Under the pieces are notes generated by a model, which was not told where the DNA came from, did not search any database, and saw only the letters and a list, made by a program, of their open reading frames with translations. DNA of 64,000 bases, taken from the NCBI GenBank assembly GCA_015501055.1, contig JADNYV010000001.1:1674001-1738000 (forward strand), given 5' to 3'. Shown here piece after piece: positions 22,905-34,481 of this stretch. The stretch comes from Mucidula mucida. Lineage: Eukaryota; Basidiomycota; Agaricomycetes; Agaricales; Physalacriaceae. Each line of letters opens with the position of its first letter. Position 1 is the stretch's first letter. Made by a program: the position numbers and the translations under genes.

Positions 22905-24566
22905 TCACTTTTTCGTACGAGCCTTCTTCCCCTTGGCCCCATCGTCCTTGTCTGCCTGCACAAACATCAGTATTAGACTCAAAAAAGTCGTAAGATATAC
23001 TGACTTTTCGCTTGCCCTTCGTCGCAGTCTCTTTGCCCTTCTTGCCTGTGTCTTCCTTTGCTTTCACAGTGAAAAACCCATCTAGCCGGCCTTGCTGTTT
23101 TGCGTTCAGGAACTTTGTCAATTTCTCCGCCCCTTTTCTAACGCGCTCCTCACTGTAAAAGTGTCAGTGAGTTGGAGTGTAAACAGGTACGGACGAGAAT
23201 ACGAACTTGAAGCCTTTCTCAGTCACAAGGAACTTAACCAGGCCATCTACATCAGGATTCTTCCATTCCAGCTAAAGCGACGCGTGAATATAGTTCGAGC
23301 AACCAATGTTGTGGGTTACCTCGATATCATCTGCCGGAGTCACGTCGGGTTTCTTGAAGACCTTTTTGGCCTCTTCCCAAGGCCAATCCTCTGGTACGAC
23401 AACACCTGCTTTGCCTTTACCCTTCTTCTTCTTGGGTTTTGGTTTTGGTTTGGCCTCTTCCGCATCCGAACCATCGTCTGGTCGTTCAACGTCGGAAGTG
23501 GCGGCCGGTGGGTCATCCTCCTCCTCCTCAGAAACGGCTGCAGTTTCCTCCTTTTCAGCTTGTCTATCATAACGAATCAGATGGAACGTCACGACTAGAA
23601 ACGTATCAACTTACTTTGCGCGAAGGTATTCGATGATATTCTTCAAACTACCATGTTCTCGTATTAGTTTCAGAGCAGACTTGGGTCCTACACCCTTGAT
23701 AGGCTCCAAGTAATCGCATCCAAGAAGGATGCACAGATCAATGAACTAATGGTCATCAGTGTTGTTCGTGTCAGAATCAATGGGACCGAAGCCTCACCGT
23801 GTCCATATCCATACCGAGTCCATCCAAAGCTGCTTTGAGACTAATCTCACTTATTGGTTGCTTCTTGGCTTCGGAGAAGGTTAGATGACGGAATAAGATG
23901 GGTGCAGAGAACGTTAGGGTGTCCATGTCCTCCGAGCCTGCAGCATAGACCTTTCCACCGCGTGCAAGTTCAGCACACTGCGCTTCGGCCTCGGAAGGCG
24001 CCTTTGCGACGCGTCAGAAACACTGAGAGTATACGCGCAGAGGACTTACAATAACAACGGGAATACCCATGAGTCCCAATAGTCGTCGACATTCCTCATT
24101 GTGCTCCCGCGTGACCTTGACCGTCCGACGCGAAAATCGGTCAACGTCCTCGGTGGTGCCCGTCTCTTTAGCCTCTTCACCCTCTTCCTTTGCTTCTTCG
24201 CGTCGAGCTAGGCGTTTTGAAAGCTGTAATATGGCGTTAGAACGATGGGATTGAATATATGGCGTGAGACACGCACCACACCCTTCTTCAGCTCAGGCGG
24301 TTTCCGTCAAATACATACGCCGGTTTGATACCATTCTCCACTATCCGTATCGTACGATAGAAGAAGCCCATCAGGTGGCTGGTTGTTTCGCCAGAATCAT
24401 TGGTGAGCATTTCGCCGTCTCGTTGACGCACGGCGATGAGGAACTGGTAGATTGACATGGACGCGTCGATGGCGACTTTGCGGCCGAAAAGAGTCTTGAT
24501 TTCATGTTCCTTTATTGCCTGAGGAGCATGTTCTGAGATGAGTCCAGTGAGACCTTTGATACCCAT
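22905..24566 (-). CDS. FEN1: Flap endonuclease 1
   Basis: Structure-specific 5' nuclease for Okazaki-fragment maturation and long-patch base excision repair. The start [15 protein letters not shown] is the invariant processed N-terminus, with active-site blocks [36 protein letters not shown] then [24 protein letters not shown], and [20 protein letters not shown]. The helix-hairpin-helix region ends at IIEYLRAK. An unusually long acidic/basic insert ([24 protein letters not shown]) separates this from [15 protein letters not shown]. The C-terminal PCNA-binding motif is QGRLDGFF, followed by a Lys-rich tail to TGA 22905-22907. All catalytic acidic residues I can place are present. Confidence 0.94.
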
Positions 24567-24750
24567 GGTGGTGGCAAGAAGAAATGGAGTCGCGTATAGT
24601 CACGCGTTTAGTCACAGACTCTGGGTGCAATCATCAAGGTTGCATCAACGTACTCACTCCTTCAACCGCCCATCACGAACTCGGACTTCTGTGAGTCATT
24701 GGAGTCTTTCTGTCGCTAGCAGTTCCTTATCGTTGAAAGTCTGAGAATCA

Positions 24751-25637
24751 GTGATGACTTTCCTACAAAAGCAGTACAACGCGCTTCTAAGTGCGCTATG
24801 GCTGCGTTTTGGGATATTGCTGGACCTATTCTACATCATACGTGGCAGTTTAGTACCCTGGTTGCACGATATTGCGGCCAAACCTCAGCTACTTCTTCGT
24901 CCTATCGCGCTTCGTGAACAATTCTTTATGAACGTGTGGAAGTTCATGGCGGACGGCGTCGACGTGAACGGCGCTGAAAGCAAGCGCGCTCTTCTCCCCG
25001 CTCGCGCATATGGAACAGTGCTAGATATTGGCGCAGGTAGCCATTTCTGTCTCTCGTCGTTGATCTTGTGGGCACTCAAACATACGATATTTTAGGAAGC
25101 GGTCATACCGCTAAATATCTTGATCATACTCATGTGACAGCATACGTCGCGCTGGAACCCAACGTCTTGTTACACGAGAACATCTACATCAATGCGACAC
25201 GCGCGGGTTTCCAACCTTCGCAAATCAGCATCATAAGCTGTGGCGCTGAGGAGCCCATGAAAATCATGGAGGCCTTGCATGGTAGACAAGTGGATACCAT
25301 CGTCTCGGTTCTCACGCTATGTGGCGTGCCCGACCTTAAAAATACCCTTGACGGACTGCTCCGTGACGTGCTTAAACCCGGAGGGACGTTCTTGTTTTAT
25401 GAACACGTTGCCTGTGATCTCTCTACAGATGTTAAGTGGTGGCAAGCATTCTGGACTCCTTTGTGGCAATTTATCGTTGGCTGTCGCTTGGACCAGAATC
25501 CACACCATATTTTAACAGAGCTCTCCCTTAAATGGAGCGAAACAGAGACTTGGGGGAAGAACGGCGAGAACGTCAATCTCTTTTGGCATCAAATGGGCTG
25601 TTTTGTGAAAGCCCCCGAGGAGATCTCGAAATCATGA
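24751..25637 (+). CDS. METTL7-like SAM-dependent methyltransferase, membrane-anchored
   Basis: Class I methyltransferase of the METTL7/TMT1 type, lipid-droplet or ER alkyl-thiol methyltransferases in animals; the fungal substrate is unknown. An N-terminal hydrophobic helix (LSALWLRFGILLDLFYIIRG) would anchor it. Motif I appears after removing a 59-nt intron beginning at 25036: VLDIGAGSGHTAKYL. Further motifs are VTAYVALEPNVLLHENI (motif II acidic residue), GRQVDTIVSVLTLCGVPD (motif IV region), LRDVLKPGGTFLFYEHV (post-I/VI), and WGKNGENVNLFWHQMGCF at the C-terminus. The start is divergent from FEN1 with 184 bp between. Confidence 0.8.
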
Positions 25638-25689
25638 AAATTGAAAGAATGTACAACTAAAGGTTGAAGCAGTATATAACATGAGCTAC

Positions 25690-28600
25690 TTATATGCAAT
25701 GGTATCTTACTAAAATATGACGATGAGGGAAAACGATAGCGACGTATGTATAAGTTTGCACTGAGGAAGAAGTGAGATTACCAGAATAATAGCGACGCAG
25801 AATAGCAACATCCCGCGGAGCCGACTCGCGCGGTGGACGAGGATTAGGGCGATAGTTATCGAATTCCGCGTCTGGGGGAGTAATGCGGGATTTTTGCATC
25901 TAACAAAAGGCCGTCAGAGGTGAACACAATACAACGAACGTCGTCTCACGTCATCATCCATCAAATAGGCGGAAAGGAGCAGATCCCGAATACTGTCTTT
26001 CGACTTGAAGTTATAATCGTCCGTGGAACGGCACTGAGCCTGACATTGAGTAGTACTGGTGATAAATCTTCCCATCATGTTGAACTTGCCCCAGTGGATC
26101 TTGGAAGAATCATCAGAATTGAAATCATCATTCGCTTCGTGAGAACGAATGAGATCGGATATATGAACCTCCCTGTAAACGGTTCAGGAGAGTAAAGTAA
26201 TTATAGGTTACACTTACAAGGCTGGGATGCAAGCACCCTTGGTATTCCGGAGCGCTAGTCGGTAGGCACGATGGGAGCGTATGTGTTGTAGCAGTACATC
26301 CCAAGACTGTAGGTTCTTCGCCTGCTCCGGACATCTTGCCTTGAACTGCTCCATGGTTTGGTCACCGGGATAAGTAGAGTTGTTGATGCCAGCGACGAAA
26401 GCGCGCAGTGCTGAATAATTGTTCAACGTCCGGAGCTTTTGAGCGACTTCTACTAGCTTTTCGATCTGCTTGGCTCTCATCCGAGGCTTGTCATGACAGA
26501 GGATCAAGGACACCACCCTGTATCAAATGTTGAGGCTTGAGCAGTAATGAAGAACGAATCACCGACCAATCAGCAAGGTGGTTGGAAACGTTATTGAAGC
26601 GAGCGATAGAGTTTGTTTCCGGATCTTTCTTGCCCGACACGAAGGTGTAATGTAACCAATGGCGAGGCTTGATAGGAAAGACATCAGGAAGATACGGTAA
26701 GCGTCGGTGGTACGAGCTTACCTCGATGTCAAGGAATAATTTAGACTCTAGGCGAGTTATTTCTCGAGCCAGTTCCTCCGGATCAGCATTATTAACTTCC
26801 ACCGCCAATTTCTGCAGTTCCCGAAGCTGTTGCTTGGGATTATCCGGTGCATGATCATACTGACTGAAGTCGTCCAGCGGATATGGAAGTAAGGCCTTGG
26901 CAGTTAGAGGCAAGCTACCCTTCCGTTCCCGAAAGACATTCGGCGGCGGAACCTTCTTCTCCGAAGGAGAAGAAGTAGTCTGAGGAGGACGTGAGGATGA
27001 GGGTACGGATTTCTCTTCTTCTTCCTCCAGTAGACTATAGGAATCGTCGCTTTCATCCGCACTCTCCTCCACCTTCAATGCCCAAGAAGCATCTTTATCC
27101 ACCAGGTTTGGTAGAAGTTCCAGAAAAGGAAGAAAATCCGATCCGTAATGGAGGAGATACGTCTTGGAAATGATGGACTTGATGAGGGCAGAAAGCGCAC
27201 CAGCCGTTCCTCGAACAGCAAAGTCATACGGATAATCGCGGATCCATAACTCCAAAAGATGACATATTCTGCAGGCGCATCAGCGATAAGGACATCAAAA
27301 AAGGCTTTTAACAAACTTCATCTGCGCATAACATGCAAACATGGGATCACCAGATGGATTGTCGAGCTGTCGCATACGTTTCTGCATCGCTAACAAGAGA
27401 CTCCGTGGACTTGCAAATCGTCTGTACGTCAACAAGAAATGGGTGATGTAGGTAGGATCTGAGAAGTTGATTAAGACATCATAAGGATGCATCGCGATGA
27501 GAACACATACCATCACCGCTGACTGTAAGGAACAACAATTTATCCAGTAGCTCATCCAGAGTTGCCCATTGAGCAGAGCGCCTACGTCCCCTGATGAATA
27601 CACGTAACATGTCAACGCAGGAGAGATAACGCACGATTCTTTTGGCTGCACAGGCTTGCGCTCGTCCGCCATAGGAGTGGCACCATTAATGTCGTCGGCA
27701 GCCATCACATTCACTGAGCTGAACGGAGGTGAATTTATCGATAATTCGGTGACAGGAAGCAGCTCGTTATCATCCGCCGACTCCATAGGTGTCTCCTGTG
27801 AAGGCGGCCGAGCGGATGGAGGTGAACTGGGGGTAGTCGTACGTGATGCTGGGATGGTGGGTAGAGAGGATGTCATAGTCACCGGCACAGAGTGAATAGC
27901 ATTCGTAGATGATGAGGCTGAGGAGACTGTCGGTGTTGCATTCCTGGAGCCTTCCCACGGCGGTGTGGATACCAGATCTGGAGAAGCGGGGTTGCGATAA
28001 TCGTCAAATCCATGTCGCGCTGATCCTAGCAGCCATAAACAATCGACGAAGAAGAAGAAATTGAAGCGCTTACGACGGTCTCGAATTATTGCCTTCAGCA
28101 GATAGTCGAACGAACGCTTCATCTTTTCTTTTCCCGACTCTGAAGTACTGGTGACTCCACGAGACCAACATCATATTCTAACAGGATCTCAACCGCCGTC
28201 TGGGGGTCAATCGCTCTCTGCATGTCGGATTTGCAGGCCAACACAACAGTAGGAAGCTGGATGGCGCGATAACCACCTGAAGCACATTAGTGGACGCTAG
28301 AAGCCGGATGAGATTGACACACGTAGCAAAGCTTCCACGGGTCTGAATGATGGTTCATCAGAAGCATCGTAGCATATGAGTGCACCGTCGACGCGGGGAG
28401 CTTCAGGAAGAAAGTTGACCGTGACCAAAGTTGTGTCAGGGATTGCACTCGGAATGTCAACCTCAATGATATTCAAGGGGCATTCTGGCGTGTTCTCACT
28501 CTTGGCAATCTTGCCCACGCGACGAGTGTCTATGACTGATCAGATTATATACACAGGTGATGGTGAAAGACATACAACGGGAGGAAGAGTGCGTGCCAGG

Positions 28601-29592
28601 CAGGGAAGCACTTGGATCTGATAGGCCATACCCTTTGAGACCTTGCGAATCACCATTGATTTACCGCAACCGGAGACTCCAACGACGACTAATGTTATGG
28701 CGAGATGGTGATCAAGCTGAAAATTTGTCAAGTACTAATTCAATATCAGGGAGAAATATTCTCACCGAAGTTCCTGATAAACTGGTATTTATCATCATAC
28801 GACGTGAAGAACTGTTCGAAGTCGGATACATTCCTAAGCTGCCACTGCGAGATCGACCCGCGGCGGACGATGCGGGCATACTTCTTCTCGCTATAGAGTG
28901 CAATGAAGAAGCTGATTGCATGCGCGGGACGCCTTCCTGAGTGCTAGAACTCGTCGAAGCCGTCATGATACTGCTCATACTTGACGTGGTGCTCAATGTC
29001 GGAGTGCGCGCCGGGAGAGGAAGCTCTCCGCCGCTCACGAACGATTTGCCCTTGTCCTGTCCCTTGAGTGATATGCGGTTGTAGGCATCGATTGGCGTAT
29101 TGAGAATATCGGAACGCTCGACATCGGATTCGCCGACGACAGATACGACACGGTCATCTCCAGCGGAGCTGACGCTTGCCCCGCGGCTTCTGCTAATCGT
29201 AATGCGTCTTTCACGGTCTATCTTGTGCGTGGAATCGAAGAGAAGGCCCTTGGGGGCCTCCAAGGCCGAACTTGTATGCCCACGGTTGGGCCTGGTAACC
29301 GTTGGAATATGATCACGTCCGTATTGAACAAAAGAGTCGACAGATATGGATTTCTTGAGACTGGACGGAGGCGGAAGGAGGGACGTCGATGGAGGATTGT
29401 CGAGTACCACCTGGAAGGGGACGTTAGAGCCGTTGAAAAGGACTCTGCAAACGATGGAGCTGGTGATTGCGCAGCGCTGTAGTCAAAGGCGTCCTGCTTG
29501 GGTGGCCGCAGGGCCTCATTGTCGGAAATGGAAAGAGCCTGGAGACTGGGTGATGATAGCAGAGGACTCTCGGTTGGTTCAACACCTGCCAT
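25690..29592 (-). CDS. RasGEF (CDC25-type) with N-terminal Ras-like G-domain
   Basis: Large signalling protein. A Ser/Pro-rich N-terminus (MAGVEPTESPLLSSPSLQAL; later SLLPPPSSLKKSISVDSFV) precedes a small-GTPase-like domain with P-loop VVVGVSGCGKSMVIRK, a switch region lacking a clear DxxG (LNIIEVDIPSAIPDTT), VDGALICYDASDEPSF and a G4-like VVLACKSDMQ. Then come a disordered linker, a RasGEF N-module (GDVGALLNGQL; THFLLTYRRFASPRSLLLAM), EVWIRDYPYDFAVRGTAGAL-type sequence, and the catalytic Cdc25 domain with RHWLHYTFVSGKKDPETNSI, FNNVSNHLADWSV, KIEKLVEVAQKLRTLNNYSA-like text and WGKFNMMGRFI, plus a short tail. It should activate a Ras GTPase at the membrane. The frame shifts by one base at 29408-29412 (SPSR to VVLDNPPS). 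The last exon end at 25690 is uncertain. Confidence 0.86.
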
Positions 29593-29848
29593 TGTGGTCC
29601 AAGGGGCCCGCCGTCGCTGGGTATTCCAGAATACCCCGGCCTCTTGGGGCAGCTAGCAGAGAGGAAAAGGAGAAAAATGCGACGTGGAGCGGAGCGTCGG
29701 GTGAGTAGAGAAGACAAGGCAGAGGCTGAGTTCAGGGCGGTCAGCGCCGAGGCCGCGACCAGGGACGGAGTTGTGACCAAACCGCGTTACACCCATATCT
29801 GAATTTCTTGATCTCCGTTGACAATACTTACCAGACTCGAGTCCCGAG
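29593..29848. promoter_or_regulatory. Divergent promoter region, RasGEF / SurE
   Basis: 256 bp separate the start codons of the two divergent genes, so promoters and 5' leaders must overlap here. Confidence 0.5.
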
Positions 29849-31287
29849 ATGACTGTGGTGTTGTTGACTGTAATCCGATGTCTCTACGCTGCGTACACTA
29901 TCTGAAGCGTCTCTTAGAACGACGATGGTCCTCCTGGCCGTGAATCTCCGTATATCTTTGGGCTTTGGAAAGTGGGTCGTTTCTAGAGCTATTTCCACCA
30001 TGTCCAACCTTCCCGAGCAGCATTTGACTGAGCACTTGGGTCTGGAGTGCACAACATTATCCTCCAAACTTTAACTTAATGAACACAGGCTGGGATGTCA
30101 AGGTAGTGATACCGAGCACTCAGAAAAGTTGGATTGGTGAGCATTGTTGATCTTTAATGTCTTGGATTTTTGTTCTTGGAGCGGAGACCTTTTGCGTCAC
30201 CCGTATCGTCGTGCCGTTATCCCTTGAAACTGTTTCTCATACGATGGTCCACAGGCAAAGCGTATCACATCAAGGAAGTGTGCAAGGGTGTATACATGTA
30301 CCCAAAGGACCCGGATGGATATGGAGAGACTTCTCTCACTTCACGTCCATTGAAAGAGGGCGAAGTCGTCAGTTACTGTTCAACGCCGTTGTTCGTTATG
30401 ATTGAACAACTTGATCCAGGCGGAATGGATCCTCTTGGATGGCGTACGACATCTTTTCAATGTCCGGCGCTCTATTGATGATATCTTAGACCCCTGCTAC
30501 ATGTGCCAATGTCGCCTTGCACAATTTGTATCCCGGTCAGATTGATCTTGTTGTAAGCGCTCAATGCCACACTGTTCAACTGATGATCATTGGATGCAGC
30601 TGAATGTATTCTAGATTTCTGGGCCTAATCTTGGCAGGAATAGTTCTTGTAAGTTGAAGTCTTGGCCTTGCCGTCATTGAACTTGCTCATTTTCGTTTGA
30701 AAGCTGCTTTCGCGCTCTCCTCTGGAACCATCGGTGCAGCGCTCTCGTCTTCTCTTTCGACAGTCCGTTCTATCGCGCTCTCTTATGGGACAGTCCTACA
30801 TCCCACTCCCACTACGCTGTTTGATCCCGCTCATGTTCTGGGGAGGGATATTATCAAGCATTTATGGGACAATTGGGGTGCAGATGCGGGTGGACTGAGG
30901 GATGGTGAGGTTGATCTTTACAACGTCAACATACCACTGGTAGAAGGTCTTTTGTCCGAGGACGGGCTCAAGATTTACTGGACCACAATGTGGCGAAAGT
31001 CTTACGGCCGCCTGTTTAAACAACTCGAGGCAGAAAACCCCGTTGCTGCCGGTCCCGACGCTCCCATTATTGCCGGGGACACCTCTCCCAAGGGCCTTTC
31101 CTTCAAATGGTCTCCGGAGATGGAAGGATTGATTAATCCCGCAGCATCTTCATTGCCGGTAGGAACAGATGGATGGGCTATTCATATGGGTTCGGTGAGC
31201 GTGACACCGTTGCGTGCGAGCTTTGCAGAGCCTCCGTCCATAGAAGTCCAGGACATAGAAGACAAGGTGTTGAAACTGAAATTGTAA
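29849..31287 (+). CDS. SurE-like phosphatase/nucleotidase
   Basis: SurE family metal-dependent phosphatase acting on nucleoside monophosphates. The metal-site opening emerges only after splicing 29870-29917: MTVVLLTNDDGPPGRES, then PYIFGLW. A 19-nt mini-exon (30021-30039) encodes HLTEHLG, leading to WDVKVVIPSTQKSWIGKAYH, WILLDG to TPATCANVALHNLYPGQIDL, VISGPNLGRNSS and AFALSSGTIGAALSSSLS. The remaining exon covers YGTVLHPTPTTLFDPAHVLG, VDLYNVNIPLVEGLLSE and KGLSFKWSPEMEGL. Both Asp residues of NDDG and the SGPNxG loop are present. Its stop lies 28 bp from the stop of the convergent GH16 gene. Confidence 0.9.
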
Positions 31288-31315
31288 ACGTCCGTGTATC
31301 CATGTAATTCTAACT

Positions 31316-33049
31316 TTACAACATGGTCCACGTCACCGCTGCTGTGAATGAGGCCAACAACTCAAAGGAAATGTGATACAAATCGCTTGCCCCATCTACT
31401 TGTCCGTTGAGCGTCTGTTTCCGGTATACTTTCAATGAGTTGATGCTCCAGGAGGCATTCTGTGAGCAATCAGTGAGTGATCAGAGCTATCATGGAAAGA
31501 CCTACTACGAAATTAGCAGGATCCATCAAACGTTCCGCGCAGGTCCCCGGGCAAGATGTAGTGGCGTAGCTATAATTCGTCAGTTATCCTGGTATGTTTA
31601 TCAATGTAAACACCGACGAATTTCCCGCCCAGTCCCCACAGTAGGTAATGTCTTTCAGAGTAAAATCAGCTCGCCATTCATCGTAAAGAAAGGGAGAGGT
31701 GATCGCCTACCAAATATTACGGAGTGATTAACAAAGTTGGCTATTGGATCACAGTATTGAGGATCCAAGAACGCGTCCGGAATACCCCAAGATGAAGGTG
31801 TTGGATTGCCCTCGTCGATATCCTTTGGCACCGCTACGCGATAAAAGGAATCTACGACCGCAGGATAAGCTTGAACCAAGGAACTCTTACAGCTGAACGC
31901 ACATATCGCGATCCCATTCTCGTCCCACTTCATGGCAAAAACACCACCTCCTTGTTGATCAAAGTATGGTCCATACGAGGCGCGACTCCACTCAGTGATG
32001 CCACAACCAGAGTTGGAATTGGCATTACCGTCACAGTTGGTGTTGTTCACTCCGTTAGACTGTACCACTGCTCCCGTGAAGGAAGCGTTCGGATTAAGGT
32101 AACACCCTCCAAAGCACATTAAACATGAGTCTGTCGAGCAAGAAGAGAAGTACCTGACTGAGTATGCCAAGCGATTTGGTTGTGCGAATTGTCATGTACA
32201 CCTTCAATAATATCAATTTCGCCGGTCTGTGCGGAGGTCGGTATTGAGGTAAGAAGACGCCGATGCATTGGTTACCTGCGGCCACGCCCCACTGCCAAGA
32301 GTCCAAAATGCGGGCCATACACCTAGGATCGTTTAGTGTGAGGAAAAAGAGGGAATCTGACAGAATATACCGCATCCCCACGGAGCATGATTGAGGTCTA
32401 AAACAAATAGCCCAGTGTTATACTGAGCGTAGCTTGAGATTCGAACACTGGTCACAAACGTCAACTGACTCGAATGAAATTAGCAAGATCAAGACTTTTA
32501 CCTGTCTCTATAAACACCTTCAGCGAGCCACGTAGTGTTGTCGCCCTTCATAATGACCTCCTTATTATCACCGATGTACGCGAGGCCTTTCGAGAAGGCA
32601 TCGCTGCTGTTTACATAGCTTGCGAAGACGCGTCAACAATCGAGACGGAAGGAGAATGTGATCGCGTACTTGACACTTCCACTGCGGAATAGTTAGTCTA
32701 GCACTCAGATGTCGACGAAATGCCTCACTGTGTAGGATCATCGCCGTCATAAAACCCAAAGTGGCTGTTCACAATAGTTGAGTTGAGTTTGAATCTTGAC
32801 TGCGTATTACGCCACGCACTCAAAAAAGGTATCTCCCGAGTATTCGTCTTGGAGAAGCCAGATAAACGTGGATCCGTCGTTGTTCGCCTCAAACTGGTTA
32901 TACCGCTTCTGTATACCAGCATCGGATCGTGAAAACCAGCGTTTCGGCGTGTTCATCAAGTCCGCCCATCCCGACCTCGGACTGGCCGCGGAGGGACGGG
33001 GTTCGAAAACCAAAAGAGCCAATATACACAAGGGAAGGTCGTGACGCAT
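31316..33049 (-). CDS. GH16 endo-beta-1,3(4)-glucanase (laminarinase type), secreted
   Basis: Secreted glycoside hydrolase acting on beta-1,3/1,3-1,4-glucans of fungal or plant walls. Signal peptide MRHDLPLCILALLVFEPRPSA. Body: YSGDTFFEC, FYDGDDPTHGSVKYA, GLFVLDLNHAPWGCGV, and the GH16 catalytic signature TGEIDIIEGVHDNSHNQIAW with both Glu residues in the E-x-D-x-x-E arrangement. Then GCYLNPNASFTGAVVQSNGV, NSGCGITEWSRASYGPYFD, FAMKWDENGIAIC, SSWGIPDAFLDPQYC, ITYCGDWAGN, SCPGTCAERLMDPANFV and NASWSINSLKVYRK. Eight or more short introns. The extra C-terminal tail ends in a hydrophobic stretch (FELLASFTAAVTWTML) after a small-residue site, so GPI anchoring is possible. Ends at TAA 31316-31318. 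Confidence 0.9.
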
Positions 33050-33305
33050 CGTTAGTCGGTGTTGGGTCGTGGCGGTCGTTGGTCGAGCTTTAAATGACTG
33101 CGAGCTGCCAAGTGGGGCCGAGAATGACCCTGGTCAAAATTACACGTTGTCTGCCTCGTTTTCGTGGCCGATTCGCGGCGTTTCCCACTTGGACTTTGCA
33201 CAGACCTTGAGGCTCCAACGAGAAGTATGCGAGGCAAAGGCATGGTACATAACATTGTGCGGAACATGATGTAACATAATAGCAGTACAGTAACGCAACA
33301 TCCAT

Positions 33306-34123
33306 CTAGCGGTAACGGGGAAGGCTGAGCGTGTTGTGTTTTTTCCATGTCGACCGTGCCGGTGCATGGTTGTGGCGATGACCTTTACCCAAGCCACGGT
33401 TCTAAAGATGGATCAGTCCATGAAAAAATAGACAGCTTGTCGGAAACACTGACTTGTTTGCCAATGCTGGTAAGACCACGAGCCTCACGACGTTTGTGAA
33501 CGGGGTTGACAATCCAGTTGATCCTGGGATCCCGGCGGATCTAATCAAAGATGTTAAGAACTGTTCATGAGGAGATGGATCTGGATCAACTCACAGCTTT
33601 GTGGTTGGGGTCAACAAGAATGACCTCGTAGTACTTGTAAACACCATCCTGGTTGATCCAGTACGAATTCAGTACGCGCAAGTTACCACATCGGCGTCCC
33701 ACTCGCTCCTCAGCAGTGCTCCTCAGACTGCGCTGGAACTTGAGGTGGTTGACACCCTGGCGGACGGGCTTGCCGTAGGTAGCACCTTTGAATGACGTCG
33801 AATTTAAGGACAGTGGATAACAATGTTCGACGTACCCTTGGGCACAGGCTTTTTGCGGTTACCTCTGCGGACACGTACACGGTAGACCACATATCCTTGC
33901 TTGGCCTTGTATCCCAAGCGACGAGCCTTGTCCGGGCGGGATGGACGCGACGCACGGTGAATCACGTTCAGTTGGCGGTACTCCCAGCACCTGAAAAGGG
34001 ACTGTCTTTTAGCATATCGACGCAAAGATTGACTCCAAGTACGCACCGGACACGAAACAAGAATCTGAGGACATCGGACTGTTTCTTCTTGTACAGCTCG
34101 CTAACGTATTTGTACCCACCCAT
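33306..34123 (-). CDS. RPL15: 60S ribosomal protein eL15
   Basis: Large-subunit ribosomal protein. The start at 34123 gives [20 protein letters not shown], followed by [118 protein letters not shown] and [18 protein letters not shown], ending TLSLPRYR at TAG 33306-33308. Several short introns interrupt it. Full-length and canonical. Confidence 0.95.
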
Positions 34124-34481
34124 CTTGCGGAGGCAGCTGTGAATTCATCAGTTTTGAAACCGAAAAGCATGGTTCCTTCGCTCACCTTTCTTGATGTTAA
34201 TAGTGGGATAAATGTCAAATCGACTAAGACGAGGACGGCCGTGGGAAGTCAGCTGTAAAGTTTTGCGGCAGATGCCTACAGCACGTGTTCGACTACAAAT
34301 CCAGATTGCCGATTCGGCGGTGTGATCCGATCACTCGTACGCCACACAAGACTTTATCCTGGAAATTCGCATTTGTTGATTCATTTACATTACAGTCATG
34401 AAAATTCAAAAGGGAACTATGCACAATTCGTTGACCACGTCATTACATCTGACATAATAGTCAGCTATTACTGTCCTTGAA
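34124..34481. other. Intergenic, eL15 leader and promoter
   Basis: About 360 bp; splice-like signals at 34140-34190 suggest a leader intron for eL15, as is common for fungal ribosomal genes. Nothing else is recognisable. Confidence 0.35.

Noticed and set aside
23092..23598. 168-codon frame antisense to FEN1
   Set aside because: Shadow of FEN1, which has a firm identity.
28712..28940. Alternative minus frame reading FEQFFTSYDDKYQF
   Set aside because: It looks protein-like, but the Ser/Arg-rich frame joins the P-loop exon in phase, so I kept that one.
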